From NCBI RefSeq assembly GCF_000235565.1, contig NC_017527.1, positions 310,001 to 374,000 on the forward strand: a stretch of DNA of 64,000 nt, given 5' to 3'. Shown piece by piece: positions 18,903-27,177 of this stretch. The position numbers and the translations under genes are program-made. The notes under the pieces were generated by a model. The model had not been told where the DNA came from. It saw only the letters and a list, made by a program, of their open reading frames with translations, and ran no database searches. This DNA is from Methanothrix harundinacea 6Ac (lineage in GTDB: Archaea > Halobacteriota > Methanosarcinia > Methanotrichales > Methanotrichaceae). Numbering within the stretch: position 1 is the first letter of the stretch; the number at the start of each line of letters is the position of its first letter.

Positions 18903-19235
18903 AATATCTCTATAATATCAAACTTTTTAACATATATACTTTTCTTTGAGGGCTCGTGTCTGTCCATTTTTAGGGACTTCATTCTGACCATCGATCTTTT
19001 GTTTTGAGCCGCTTTAAGTCTCCCACCTGATCGGGATAATGGGCTTTGATGATGAAATCGCCGGATGATTCCGATGCCGTGTTAATATAAATCTCGGAGG
19101 CTTCTGATAGACGGAATGGCGGGTCATCTCTGATTACGGAGGTTTTAGGACGCCTCAATTTATCTGCGCCGCCCGCCCACCGGACCTCCGCCCGTCCTTT
19201 GGAGCCACTGTTAAAAATCGTTGGCTGCCTCTTCT
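18903..19235. other. intergenic region with promoter, no clear gene
   Basis: The left end carries the minus-strand promoter of the PKD gene ('AAAAGTATATATGTTAAAAAG', about 18924-18945, some 25-40 bases before ATG 18902). The right part continues a minus-strand frame ('ASEIYINTASESSGDFIIKA') with no start of its own and no family I recognise; it may be a decayed gene end. Nothing else is seen. Confidence 0.5.
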
Positions 19236-20240
19236 TCACCTGCAGACGAATATATGCCTCGTCAGGCTCCGGTGTACCCTCTCCTGATGAGCTTCCAGAA
19301 TCTCGAACCCCGCCTCCTCGATCGCCCCGCCGACGGGCCGGTCTTCGACATAGATCATCCTCCGGCCGGGGACCAGGACCCGCCGCAGCTCGGCGAGGCT
19401 TCCTGTGAGAAGCTCGTCCCTCGATCCCGCCTGGATCAGGGCCGACCTCCCGTAGGGGGCGTCGGAGACGGCGGCCTCGACGGACTCGTCTTTGAGGGGG
19501 AGCCTCATGGCGTCCCCGACGATGAGGGTGCAGTCGAGCCCCTCCAAATTGGAGGCGGCGCCCCGGACGATTCTCCACTGGACGTCGACGCCTACGCCGC
19601 GAACCGCCATAAGCCCCGCCTCCACCAGAAACCCTCCGGTCCCGGCGAAGGGGTCGAGGAGCCGCTCGCCTTCTCTCACTTGAGAGAGGTTGACGAGGGC
19701 TCTTGCGAGCTTGGGGAGGATCGCCCCCGGGTGGAAGAAGGGCTTTTTGTGGGGGCGGCGGTCCCGAAACCCGGTCCGGTCGGAGCGGGCGACCTCCCGG
19801 CCCAGGAGGACCCCCTCGGAGGTGACCACCGCCCGGATCTCAATCTGGGGGTCTGCCAGATCGGCCTTGTAGCCTCGCCTCCAGAGGACCGAGCCGACCA
19901 TCCTCTCCACCTCGTCGCTTCCGAGGGGAGCCTCGCCGAGCCGCTTCGCCCTGACCCTGTAGGATCTATCGGGAAGGTCGAGCTCTGCGGCGGCCCTGGC
20001 GACGCCCACCGCCGTCGGCTCGGCCTCGGCCGCCACCTCGACGACCCGGTGGACCATGGCCATCCGCGCGCCGAGGCGGTCGAGGGAGAGGTCGAGGTCC
20101 TTTGCCTCGACGACGAAATGGCGTTCGCCCTCGGAGACGGCCCGATATCCCGCCGAGGTGATCGCGAGCAGCGCTAGCGCCTCGCTCCGGGGGATCGTGG
20201 GGTGCTCCCCTGAGAGCTCGAAGGCGTACCGGGGCGCCAT
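19236..20240 (-). CDS. tRNA (guanine10-N2)-methyltransferase, Trm11 type
   Basis: 334 residues. The first ~160 residues are a THUMP-type RNA-binding region; the second half is an AdoMet-dependent Rossmann methylase. Visible motifs are 'LLDPFAGTGGFLVEAGLMA' (motif I), 'GVDVQWRIVRGAASNL' and the catalytic 'SDAPYGRSALIQAGS', matching the [DN]-P-P-Y type with Ala replacing the first Pro. Archaeal Trm-G10 enzymes of this size make m2G or m2,2G at tRNA position 10. The gene starts one base after the stop of the kinase-like gene, so the two form an operon. Confidence 0.88.
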   Translation of the reverse strand: MAPRYAFELSGEHPTIPRSEALALLAITSAGYRAVSEGERHFVVEAKDLDLSLDRLGARMAMVHRVVEVAAEAEPTAVGVARAAAELDLPDRSYRVRAKRLGEAPLGSDEVERMVGSVLWRRGYKADLADPQIEIRAVVTSEGVLLGREVARSDRTGFRDRRPHKKPFFHPGAILPKLARALVNLSQVREGERLLDPFAGTGGFLVEAGLMAVRGVGVDVQWRIVRGAASNLEGLDCTLIVGDAMRLPLKDESVEAAVSDAPYGRSALIQAGSRDELLTGSLAELRRVLVPGRRMIYVEDRPVGGAIEEAGFEILEAHQERVHRSLTRHIFVCR

Positions 20241-20241
20241 C

Positions 20242-21339
20242 TCAGATCCGGGGAGCTTCGAGGTAGCGGTTGACCCGCTTGTAGTCGAACTCCTCGGCGT
20301 CGAGGACGTTCTCCAGGAAGTTGAAGAGGGCCCTCCGGACGTCGCCGGTGAGGAGGGGATACCAGGTGGGGCTGGCGACGACGACCATCCGAAAGGCGAA
20401 GAAGGGGGCGATCACCGAAAGAAGCTCCTCGTCCCCCGTTTTATCGAGGTAGTTCTCGAAGAAGAGCTCGAATAGGGCCGCTAGGCCGCCTTCGAGCCGG
20501 AGGCTCTTCTGGACGGAGTAGAAGATGTAGTTCGTCGTCATCGCCGTGACGTCGTCGGCCGCCTCCCCCCACTCCCCCCGGGACCGGTCCAGGACCGAGA
20601 AGTCCGTCCCCGACCGGAACATCACGTTCCAGGGGTGGAAGTCGCCGTGGGCCATGCAGAGCCGGTGGGTCTTCTCCCGAAGACGCCACCTCCAGTCGAC
20701 GCACCTCTTTTCGATCGCCGCGAGCTCTCCGGGCTTGAGAAAGGCGGGGTCAGCGGGATAGTCGTCGAGGATCCCCATGATGCACTCGCCGTGGCCGACG
20801 GTCTCCCGGATCTTCCGGCGGTAGAGGGCGGGGGAGGCCTTCTTCGCAGCGTGGATCTCGGCGAGATAGGTCGAAAGAACCTCGGCCCGTCTCATGTCCA
20901 GGTCCGTCGCCCCCTCCTCCTTCACCCGCTCCAGGTCGAAGAAGTACTCCTTCCCCTCGATCGTCTCCATGAGGATGAAGAACTCCTGGGCATCGCCGCA
21001 GGAGCTGAGATCCCCATCGGAGCTGAAGTATCCGACATCCATCGACCTGGCGTGCTTCGGGAGGCCTCCGAAGGCGGAGTGCTGCCATAGGAGGACCTGG
21101 GCCCGGTCGGAGAAGTGGTCGTGGCCGAACCCCTCCTGGACCCGCATCGTCGAGAGGACCGCAGATCTGGTCTCGCCGCCCGCCCGATACTCCAGAAGGA
21201 CGGGGCTCCCGTAGCCGAAGCCCTTGACGTCTTCGGTGGTGGGGATCGTCTCTCCGAGGGTCTTCATGCCGACCAGCTCGGCGTCTTCGCCCTCCAGGCT
21301 TCTCAGGTAGGCCTCGACCGCCTCTCTCTTCAGGTCCAT
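20242..21339 (-). CDS. APH/choline-kinase-like phosphotransferase protein
   Basis: 365 residues with the fold of aminoglycoside phosphotransferases. The Brenner-like motif is 'MAHGDFHPWNVMFRSGTDF', with catalytic Asp in H-G-D and Asn in W-N. The usual metal-binding D-F-D is replaced by 'VLDRSRGEWGEAADDV', where the Asp is kept. The N-terminal lobe has 'VLSTMRVQEGFGHDHFSDR'. The substrate is unknown. Its stop nearly touches the Trm11 start and ahcY lies 11 bases upstream, so all three may be one transcript. A role in tRNA or small-molecule phosphorylation is only a guess. Confidence 0.75.
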   Translation of the reverse strand: MDLKREAVEAYLRSLEGEDAELVGMKTLGETIPTTEDVKGFGYGSPVLLEYRAGGETRSAVLSTMRVQEGFGHDHFSDRAQVLLWQHSAFGGLPKHARSMDVGYFSSDGDLSSCGDAQEFFILMETIEGKEYFFDLERVKEEGATDLDMRRAEVLSTYLAEIHAAKKASPALYRRKIRETVGHGECIMGILDDYPADPAFLKPGELAAIEKRCVDWRWRLREKTHRLCMAHGDFHPWNVMFRSGTDFSVLDRSRGEWGEAADDVTAMTTNYIFYSVQKSLRLEGGLAALFELFFENYLDKTGDEELLSVIAPFFAFRMVVVASPTWYPLLTGDVRRALFNFLENVLDAEEFDYKRVNRYLEAPRI

Positions 21340-21350
21340 ATCCGTCCCCC

Positions 21351-22604
21351 TCAGGTCCCCGTCTCCCAGCTGTGGAGGTACTTATCCTGCTCTGGGGTCA
21401 GGGACTCGATCTCGATCCCCATCGCCGCGAGCTTCAGGGCGGCGACCCGCTTGTCGATCTCCGATGGGACGGAGTAGACCTTCCTATCGAGTCGTCGGCC
21501 GTTCTCGGCGATGTACCGGACGGAGAGGGCCTGGTTTGCGAAGCTCATGTCCATCACCTCCGGCGGGTGGCCGTAGGCGGCGGCGAGGTTTATGAGCCTC
21601 CCCTCGGCGAGGAGGTAGATCCTCCTGCCGTCGGCCATTTTGTACTCCAAAACGTTCTCCTGGACCTCGCTCACTCCCGAAGCCATCTCCTCCAGGGCCG
21701 GGATGTCGATCTCGACGTTGAAGTGGCCGCTGTTGGCGACGATCGCCTGGTCCTTCATCAGCTCGACGTGCTCTTCCCTGATGACCGAGACGTTCCCGGT
21801 GACGGTGACGAATAGATCGCCCAGGGGCGCCGCCGCGGTCATCGACATCACCCGGAAGCCGTCCATCGCCGCCTCCAGGGCCTTCCTCGGTTCCACCTCG
21901 ACGACGATGACGTTCGCCCCCATCCCCCTCGCCCTTGTGGCAAGGCCGCGGCCGCACCAGCCATAGCCGCCGACGACGACGGTCTTCCCGGCGAAGAGGA
22001 AGTTGGTGGCGTTCATGATCCCGTGGATGGTGCTCTGGCCGGTACCGTACCGGTTGTCGAACATCATCTTCGTCTCGGCGTCGTTGACGGCTATCACCGG
22101 GTAGAGGAGCTTACCGGCGTCGGCCAGGGCCCGCAGCCGGATAACCCCGGTGGTCGTCTCCTCGCACCCTCCCAGGATCTCGGCGGCCAGATCGGGTCGG
22201 TCCCGGTGGATGGTGGCGATGGTGTCGGCGCCGTCGTCGAGGGTTACGTGGGGGCGGATCTCCAGGGCCCGGTTGATGCAGTCGTAGTACTCCTGGTCGT
22301 TCTCCCCGTGGAAGGCGTAGACGCGCATACCATCCTCCGCCAGGGCCGCGGCCACGTCGTCCTGGGTGCTGAGGGGGTTGGAGCCCGCCACGGCGATCTC
22401 GGCTCCACCGGCCGTGAGGGTCGACAGCAGGTTCGCCGTCTCGACGGTGACGTGGAGGCAGGCGACGACCCTGACCCCCTCGAGGGGGCGCTCGGCGGCG
22501 TACTCCTCCCTGATCTTCTGGAGGACGGGCATGTGCCTCCTCGCCCACTCGATCCTCTTTTTGCCCTTCTCGGCCAACTTCGGGTCCTTGATGACGTTCT
22601 CCAT
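21351..22604 (-). CDS. ahcY: S-adenosylhomocysteinase
   Basis: 417 residues from ATG 22604, with 'AAGGTGAT' upstream; the frame also offers TTG 22607. The enzyme splits S-adenosylhomocysteine (or S-inosylhomocysteine in some methanogens) into homocysteine and nucleoside, removing the inhibitor left by methyltransferases. Diagnostic segments are '[19 protein letters not shown]', '[16 protein letters not shown]', '[15 protein letters not shown]' and the NAD-binding '[19 protein letters not shown]'. The C-terminus reaches 'EQDKYLHSW', a normal archaeal end. It may be co-transcribed with the following kinase-like and methylase genes. Confidence 0.96.
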   Translation of the reverse strand: MENVIKDPKLAEKGKKRIEWARRHMPVLQKIREEYAAERPLEGVRVVACLHVTVETANLLSTLTAGGAEIAVAGSNPLSTQDDVAAALAEDGMRVYAFHGENDQEYYDCINRALEIRPHVTLDDGADTIATIHRDRPDLAAEILGGCEETTTGVIRLRALADAGKLLYPVIAVNDAETKMMFDNRYGTGQSTIHGIMNATNFLFAGKTVVVGGYGWCGRGLATRARGMGANVIVVEVEPRKALEAAMDGFRVMSMTAAAPLGDLFVTVTGNVSVIREEHVELMKDQAIVANSGHFNVEIDIPALEEMASGVSEVQENVLEYKMADGRRIYLLAEGRLINLAAAYGHPPEVMDMSFANQALSVRYIAENGRRLDRKVYSVPSEIDKRVAALKLAAMGIEIESLTPEQDKYLHSWETGT

Positions 22605-22663
22605 CAAAATATCACCTTGATCGATCTTGAGCTCTGATTATGGCTTTTGGGATCAGATTCTTT

Positions 22664-22680
22664 GTATATACTTAAAACCG
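22664..22680 (+). promoter_or_regulatory. TATA box of the RNase Z-like gene
   Basis: 'TTGTATATACTTAAAACC' lies about 100 bases before ATG 22780. Transcription would begin near 22695, just before a short tandem repeat in the leader. Confidence 0.45.
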
Positions 22681-22703
22681 ATCGGTCGGGGCTGTCGGCA
22701 ACC

Positions 22704-22748
22704 TCAAGTCTGGGCCATCGACAACTTCAAGTCTGGGCCATCGACAAC
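22704..22748 (+). repeat. two-copy 23-base tandem repeat in leader
   Basis: The 22-base unit starting TCAAGTCTGGGCC and ending ATCGACAAC occurs at 22704-22725 and again at 22727-22748, a period of 23 bases with no mismatch. A weaker partial copy ('GTCGGCAACC') precedes it. It lies in the predicted 5' leader of the RNase Z-like gene. Confidence 0.7.
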
Positions 22749-22779
22749 CTCTATTACTTCGGGATCCAAAAAGCCCCTC

Positions 22780-23529
22780 ATGGACCTGGAGGTCACCCTT
22801 CTTGGAACCGGGGTCGGGATCCCCCACTCGGGCCGGGCCCAGGCGGGCCTTGTGATCAGGGCCGAGGAACCTATCTTGTTCGACTGCGGCGCTGGCGCCC
22901 TGTTGAGGCTCGCGGAGGCGGGGCTCTCGCCCCTGGAGGTCGACCTCGTCCTCCTCACCCACCTCCACCTCGACCACGTCTCCGACCTCCTCCCCCTGGC
23001 CAAGGCCCGGTGGCTAATGGGCGAAAGCGAAATGGAGGTATACGGCCCCGAGGGGACTGCAGGGTGGTTTGAGGCGGTCCGGGGGCTTTACTCTTACCTG
23101 AAGGACTTGGACGTATCTTTCACCGTCGTAAATCCCGGAGACGAGTTCTGCCTAAACGGCCTGAGGATCAGGGCACGCGAGGCGGTCCACAGCATTCCAG
23201 CCCTCGGATATCGGATCGAATCTGAGACGAAGTCTGTCGTCTACTCGGGGGACACCGAGCCGGTGGAGTCGATAAGGCTCCTTGCCGAAGGCGCGGACCT
23301 CCTGGTCCACGAGTGCTCCTTTCCCGAGCCCTTCGTCATCACCAACCACGCAACCCCCCGGCGGCTCGGCCTGACCTTCAAAGGCGCCGGCGTCAAGAGG
23401 ATAGTCCTCACCCACCTCTACCCCCAGACCGTCGGCTTCGAGGAGGCGATGGTCCGGGACGTCCTGGAGGGCGTCGGCCCCGGCGTCGAGGTTGAGATCG
23501 GGCGGGATCTGCAGAGAATATCAATTTAG
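22780..23529 (+). CDS. RNase Z-like MBL-fold hydrolase
   Basis: 249 residues from ATG 22780, where family similarity starts ('VTLLGTGVGIPHSGRAQAG'). Metallo-beta-lactamase motif II is 'LLTHLHLDHVSDLLPLAKA' (H-x-H-x-D-H). Later ligands are His in 'AVHSIPALGYRI', Asp in 'VVYSGDTEPVES' and His in 'IVLTHLYP'. The layout is that of RNase Z/arylsulfatase-like hydrolases, which trim tRNA 3' ends in archaea, but at 249 residues it is shorter than typical RNase Z and may be a paralogue with another substrate. Confidence 0.8.
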   Translation: MDLEVTLLGTGVGIPHSGRAQAGLVIRAEEPILFDCGAGALLRLAEAGLSPLEVDLVLLTHLHLDHVSDLLPLAKARWLMGESEMEVYGPEGTAGWFEAVRGLYSYLKDLDVSFTVVNPGDEFCLNGLRIRAREAVHSIPALGYRIESETKSVVYSGDTEPVESIRLLAEGADLLVHECSFPEPFVITNHATPRRLGLTFKGAGVKRIVLTHLYPQTVGFEEAMVRDVLEGVGPGVEVEIGRDLQRISI

Positions 23530-23558
23530 TTTTTGAGCGGAGAAGAGATGATCTTCCT

Positions 23559-24137
23559 CTAGGCCACGAACTTCTGGTAGCACTCCTCGCAGACGATCTT
23601 GCCTGCCGCCGTCCGCCCTCGGACCTCCATGAAGGCCTCGCCGCACTCCTGGCACTCGAGGGAGGGGTGGATTCGGGCCTTCGGCGGCGCGGGGATATCG
23701 ACCTGTCGGACCACCAACAGATCCTCGTCGGGGGCGGTGAGGATGTAGTTTGTAGCCTCCTCCCGGAGCTTCAGGAACCTCTCCCTCTCCTCGGGGGTCA
23801 TCTCCCCTGCGAAGAACCTCTTCATGGCGGTGGGATCGGTCCGGGGGAGGACGTTTTTGACGTAGATCCGAATCGCCTTATTGTGGTCTCGCGAGTAGAA
23901 GGTGTAGACGTGCTTTCCGTGGTCCTTGAAGATGAAGTTCCCCTTCCCGAAGGTGCAGCCGAGGAGAGACTGGATGGCGTCGACGCTGCATGAGCTGTTC
24001 TCGACGATCGCCACCAGCTCCTCGTCCTCGGACCTTTTGTAATGGTTCTTGACGTACCTGGCCACCCGGTAGCCTATGGCGATGCCAGGGCAGGTATGGC
24101 CGTGAAACTTGACCACTTCGTTGAAATCCTCTTCCAT
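23559..24137 (-). CDS. FmdE-family protein with C-terminal zinc ribbon
   Basis: 192 residues. The FmdE domain spans residues ~1-140 with 'FHGHTCPGIAIGYRVA' (Cys and His metal ligands), 'VENSSCSVDAIQSLLGCTFG' and 'HGKHVYTFYSRD'. The C-terminus is a four-Cys zinc ribbon, 'C-Q-E-C' near 159-162 and 'C-E-E-C' near 183-186. FmdE was first named beside formylmethanofuran dehydrogenase; family members bind zinc and haem or molybdenum-enzyme factors, and their exact role is unsettled. It stands alone here. A TATA-like 'GGTTTATTTAG' and 'AAGGTGAC' precede ATG 24137. Confidence 0.85.
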   Translation of the reverse strand: MEEDFNEVVKFHGHTCPGIAIGYRVARYVKNHYKRSEDEELVAIVENSSCSVDAIQSLLGCTFGKGNFIFKDHGKHVYTFYSRDHNKAIRIYVKNVLPRTDPTAMKRFFAGEMTPEERERFLKLREEATNYILTAPDEDLLVVRQVDIPAPPKARIHPSLECQECGEAFMEVRGRTAAGKIVCEECYQKFVA

Positions 24138-24548
24138 CTCGTCACCTTGTTCCGAATTTATCGGATCGGGTTATGATCTGATACTAAATAAACCGTATCG
24201 TTTCAAATTCTGATAAGCGTCCTTCCGAGGGCCTGGCGGAGCGGGGTGGGGGGGCTTCCGGGTCAGAGGACGGATTTATTCCCCAGGAGGAGGATTGCCG
24301 CCGGAATGGGCATGGAACTGACCAATCTGAGAAGGAGTTTGGGAGGCGCCGAGCCGCAAGTCGCCGGTCTTTTATCCGACGCTCCCATCACGGAGACTGC
24401 CGACCTTCCTGGTCTTCTGCTCGCGCCTCGATAATAACTACCACCCCATTCTATTTATTTTTTATGCAGGAGGCGTCCGGCAGAAGCTGTCCGGGCCGGA
24501 GGGGGTCAGGTCATCAGTTATTTTAAGCTTGAGGGGGAAGTCGCCTCC
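24138..24548. other. intergenic region between FmdE-like and DUF3467 genes
   Basis: The left part holds the minus-strand FmdE promoter (TATA-like near 24180-24195). The right part has AT-rich 'CTATTTATTTTTTATGC' near 24450 and 'GTTATTTTAAGC' near 24517, possible promoters for the DUF3467 gene, and 'GAGGGGG' just before its ATG. A 62-codon plus-strand ORF in the middle has no family features. Nothing else is seen. Confidence 0.4.
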
Positions 24549-24875
24549 ATGGAGTTTGCTTTGGAGATCGTCAAGGCCGATAAGTTCAGGCAGATCTACG
24601 CCGTGGGGGCGATGGGAGGCCACAGCCCCTACGACTTCAGGATGGCCTTCTACAACGACTCGCCGAAGGCCGTAGTCCAGGACGGAAAGCAGGTGAGCGT
24701 CATGGAGAGGAGGGTGGAGACGGAGCTGATCCTCTCTCCCCTCGCCGCAAAGGAGCTCGCCGACTGGCTGAATAACCACATAAAAGAGTACGAGCGGCAG
24801 TTCGGCGAGATAAAAAAGCCGGGGGGGAGGAAGGCCGGACCGGAAGAGTCCGCTCCCATCCAGGGCTACATGTGA
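24549..24875 (+). CDS. DUF3467 domain protein
   Basis: 108 residues. The fold and conserved points of DUF3467 are visible: 'YAVGAMGGHSPYDFRMAFYN', then 'ELILSPLAAKELADWLNN' and 'EYERQFGEIKKP'. The family is small and widespread in archaea and bacteria, and its function is unknown. The TPR gene starts 10 bases after the stop, so the pair is probably an operon and may act together. The start is fixed by 'GAGGGGGAAG' upstream. Confidence 0.82.
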   Translation: MEFALEIVKADKFRQIYAVGAMGGHSPYDFRMAFYNDSPKAVVQDGKQVSVMERRVETELILSPLAAKELADWLNNHIKEYERQFGEIKKPGGRKAGPEESAPIQGYM

Positions 24876-24885
24876 GGCGGGTCTC

Positions 24886-25422
24886 ATGAGATCAAAGGAG
24901 AAGATCCTCGTCCACAAGGGGATGGATCGGGTGAAGAGGAACGAGTTCGAGGAGGCCATCGGCTTCTTCGACCAGGTCCTGGAGATGAACCCCGAGAACG
25001 CCGACGCCTGGAACAACAAGGGCGTCGCCCTCTTCCAGCTGGGACGGCCAGAGGAGGCCCTCGCCGCCTACGACCGGGCCCACCAGGCCGACCCTGAAAG
25101 CCGCGAGCCCCTCAGGAACCGGGCCTTCGTCCTCCGGACGATGGGGCGGTTCGAGGAGGCCCTCGAAGTATACGAGGGGATCATCACCGAAGAGCCGGAG
25201 GCCTCCGACTTCCGGAACCTCGCCACCGTCCTGGTGGGGATGGGCCTCCTGGAGGAGGCCCTGGGAGCCCTGATGGAGGCGGCGAATATCGAGCCGTCGA
25301 TCTCCATCGAGAGGGAGATCGAGGCCCTGAGGCGGGTGATGATGGAGGTGGCGATCCGGGCGGAGTTCGGCGGCGTCCTTCCGGGGGAGGGAGGCGGGGC
25401 GGAGCGGCCCGGCGAAGGATGA
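24886..25422 (+). CDS. TPR repeat protein
   Basis: 178 residues with about three to four TPR units, the clearest being 'EEAIGFFDQVLEMNPENADA' and 'EEALAAYDRAHQADPESREP'. There is no signal peptide or membrane span, so it acts in the cytosol as a binding scaffold. The last ~60 residues are a less regular helical region and a Gly-rich tail. It follows the DUF3467 gene by 10 bases. Confidence 0.82.
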   Translation: MRSKEKILVHKGMDRVKRNEFEEAIGFFDQVLEMNPENADAWNNKGVALFQLGRPEEALAAYDRAHQADPESREPLRNRAFVLRTMGRFEEALEVYEGIITEEPEASDFRNLATVLVGMGLLEEALGALMEAANIEPSISIEREIEALRRVMMEVAIRAEFGGVLPGEGGGAERPGEG

Positions 25423-25475
25423 TATAGGATCGGTGTTACATACAAATAAATCTCCGAAGAAAGGGGGGTTCTAGG

Positions 25476-25709
25476 TTGAAAGGTTTCGTCATGATCAACG
25501 CAGAGCCGGGGTCCGAGAAGGCGGTATACGACGCCCTCACCGCGATCCGGGGTGTCCGGGAGGTGGTCCCGGTCTACGGGGAGACGGACTTCATCGCCAT
25601 AGCCGACGTGGAGGGGATCGCCGACCTGAATATGATAGTCCTCAAGGTCCGGGAGATCCACGGCGTCACCTCCACCGAGACGATCCTGGGGATGGAGCTG
25701 AAGTTTTAG
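25476..25709 (+). CDS. stand-alone Lrp/AsnC ligand-binding (RAM) domain protein
   Basis: 77 residues, starting at TTG 25476 with 'AAGGGGGG' eight bases before it. The whole protein is one RAM/ACT-like domain: 'GFVMINAEPGSEKAVYDALT', 'VREVVPVYGETDFIAIADVE' and 'IHGVTSTETILGMEL'. There is no helix-turn-helix, so it cannot bind DNA by itself. Such proteins bind amino acids and may pair with full Lrp-family regulators. The preceding 'ACATACAAATAAAT' may be its own promoter. Confidence 0.85.
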   Translation: MKGFVMINAEPGSEKAVYDALTAIRGVREVVPVYGETDFIAIADVEGIADLNMIVLKVREIHGVTSTETILGMELKF

Positions 25710-26157
25710 CTCCCCCCGCAGGCGAGGCCGCCCTCAGGATCGGTCAGCGGGGGGGCTGGCCCGAGAGGAGAAAGCCTTCGGCGGCTGAGATCTCTTTTCC
25801 CTCCCCCGGTCCGTCCCCTAACCCGCTTCTTTTATCGTGGCCAGGAGCTCGCTTCCGCCCGCCCCATCTCTTGCGGCACCCCTGGGAAGGGCCCCTCGCC
25901 CCCCATACGATCCTGGGCATCCGGCCGGGATGGGCACGGCGAGGAATGGCGGAGGGCATCCGCCGAGCATATCGATGGGGATCGATAAGACTGGGACGAT
26001 GATGGGAGGGGCGAGATCTTCGCGGGGGTGAAAAAACTCGGCGATTCTCCGTCTTTACATCGGATTCAGATGAAGGCTACATAAACATGAAATTTAAATA
26101 TCGATGCCGGTATAGATGCTGACATAGCAGTATCGAATCTAAGGGGAGATGAGGTAT
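25710..26157. other. intergenic region with promoter of small secreted protein
   Basis: The first 300 bases are GC-rich and show no supported gene; short ORFs there lack family features. The last part turns AT-rich and contains 'CATGAAATTTAAATATCG' (26088-26105), a good TATA box. Expected start of transcription is near 26125, about 30 bases before ATG 26158. Confidence 0.45.
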
Positions 26158-26463
26158 ATGAAGCGAAGCAGAGTTCCCAAATTGGTGCTGATCTTCGTCC
26201 TGCTTTCTTTGATGACAGCATCGATCTGCATTGCCGCCCCGGGCGGGCATCCGCCGGGGCAGAAACATAAGGATGGGACCCACCCGCCGGGATACCACCC
26301 GCCGTATTCCCACCCACCGGCGTACCACCCGCCAGCGTATAGCCAGCCGGTCTACTACTATTACACCAGGCCTTACGTAACCTCCTGGAATTACGTGGTC
26401 TCTTGGAGCTACTGGAGGCCGTGGGGTTACAGCTGGCCCTGGGGATCCTACTGGTACTGGTGA
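26158..26463 (+). CDS. small secreted His-Pro/Tyr/Trp-rich protein
   Basis: 101 residues from ATG 26158; 'AAGGGGAG' ten bases upstream supports this over ATG 26149. A signal peptide ('LVLIFVLLSLMTASICIAA') is followed by repeats of 'HPPGY/HPPAY', then a tail dense in Tyr and Trp ('SYWRPWGYSWPWGSYWYW'). Such peptides could form a rigid, aromatic or metal-binding coat. No known family. The next small gene has a similar style, so the two may be functionally related. Confidence 0.65.
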   Translation: MKRSRVPKLVLIFVLLSLMTASICIAAPGGHPPGQKHKDGTHPPGYHPPYSHPPAYHPPAYSQPVYYYYTRPYVTSWNYVVSWSYWRPWGYSWPWGSYWYW

Positions 26464-26702
26464 TCTCTGAAGGGCCATCCCGGGGATCGGCAGGGACAAA
26501 ACCCCTCTTCCGACGGGAGATTAAAGCTGGGGGTAGGGGGCTCGCCCCCGCCGCCCCATCCTTTTTATCGAAGGTCTTTACGCCACCGGCCCCGAAAGGA
26601 AGATAAATTCATATCTTTTGAACGCATCAACTCCTCGGGGAGGAACTTCCTCCTTTACTGGATCAGCATTATCCGAGGGATATAAAAGGGGATGCAGCGG
26701 GG

Positions 26703-27074
26703 ATGAATAGGATCATATTCTCTATAGTCCTCATCATGGCTTTGATGGGGTGTGTCTCAGCCATCGGAGGAGATGGCGGCGTTGGGATGCGGCCGGGAGA
26801 GGCCGCGGCCGAAGAGCGGTTCGAGCGAGGTTTGGGAGGCCCGTGGGTGGGGGGCGATCCCTGGCCGAGGGGCGATCTGTCGACCGGGCAGTCATTCGGC
26901 CATAGCCATCCGAAGTTCTACTCGATCTTCAGGCCGGGGTTCCCCTTTTCGGGATACCACTACTGGGGCGGGGTTCACATCCGGCCCTTCCGGGTCTGCC
27001 ACCCGTTCAGCGACTGCGACTGCCAGTTCTATTATCCTCGAAACTACTACTCAGGATGGGTATTCCAGGGTTAA
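26703..27074 (+). CDS. small secreted aromatic-rich protein
   Basis: 123 residues. The start 'IIFSIVLIMALMGCVSA' is a signal peptide, with a Cys that could be a lipobox-like site. The mature part has Gly/Pro/Trp-rich stretches, 'YHYWGGVHIRPF', and three Cys in 'VCHPFSDCDCQFYYP'. It resembles the preceding small protein in style but not by clear alignment. A TATA box 'GGATATAAAAGG' ends only ~15 bases before the ATG, so the mRNA may be leaderless. Confidence 0.6.
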   Translation: MNRIIFSIVLIMALMGCVSAIGGDGGVGMRPGEAAAEERFERGLGGPWVGGDPWPRGDLSTGQSFGHSHPKFYSIFRPGFPFSGYHYWGGVHIRPFRVCHPFSDCDCQFYYPRNYYSGWVFQG

Positions 27075-27177
27075 CTCCCTCGAAGGCGATCTATGATCGG
27101 ACCGCCTCAAATTCTTTTTGCTTCTGGTGAGCCGAAACCGATATGACCGGAGAGGTCCCATCAGCCTCGGATAGCCC

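Noticed and set aside
18979-19578. Minus-strand ORF of 199 codons
   Set aside because: Most of it is an out-of-frame reading of the Trm11 gene; the remaining ~95 residues match no family I know.
22704-22748. Possible CRISPR start
   Set aside because: Only two copies with a one-base spacer; no array, no cas genes.
24246-24434. 62-codon plus-strand ORF
   Set aside because: No start context and no family features; lies in an intergenic region.
25837-26031. 64-codon plus-strand ORF
   Set aside because: Low-complexity Pro/Arg sequence with no support.
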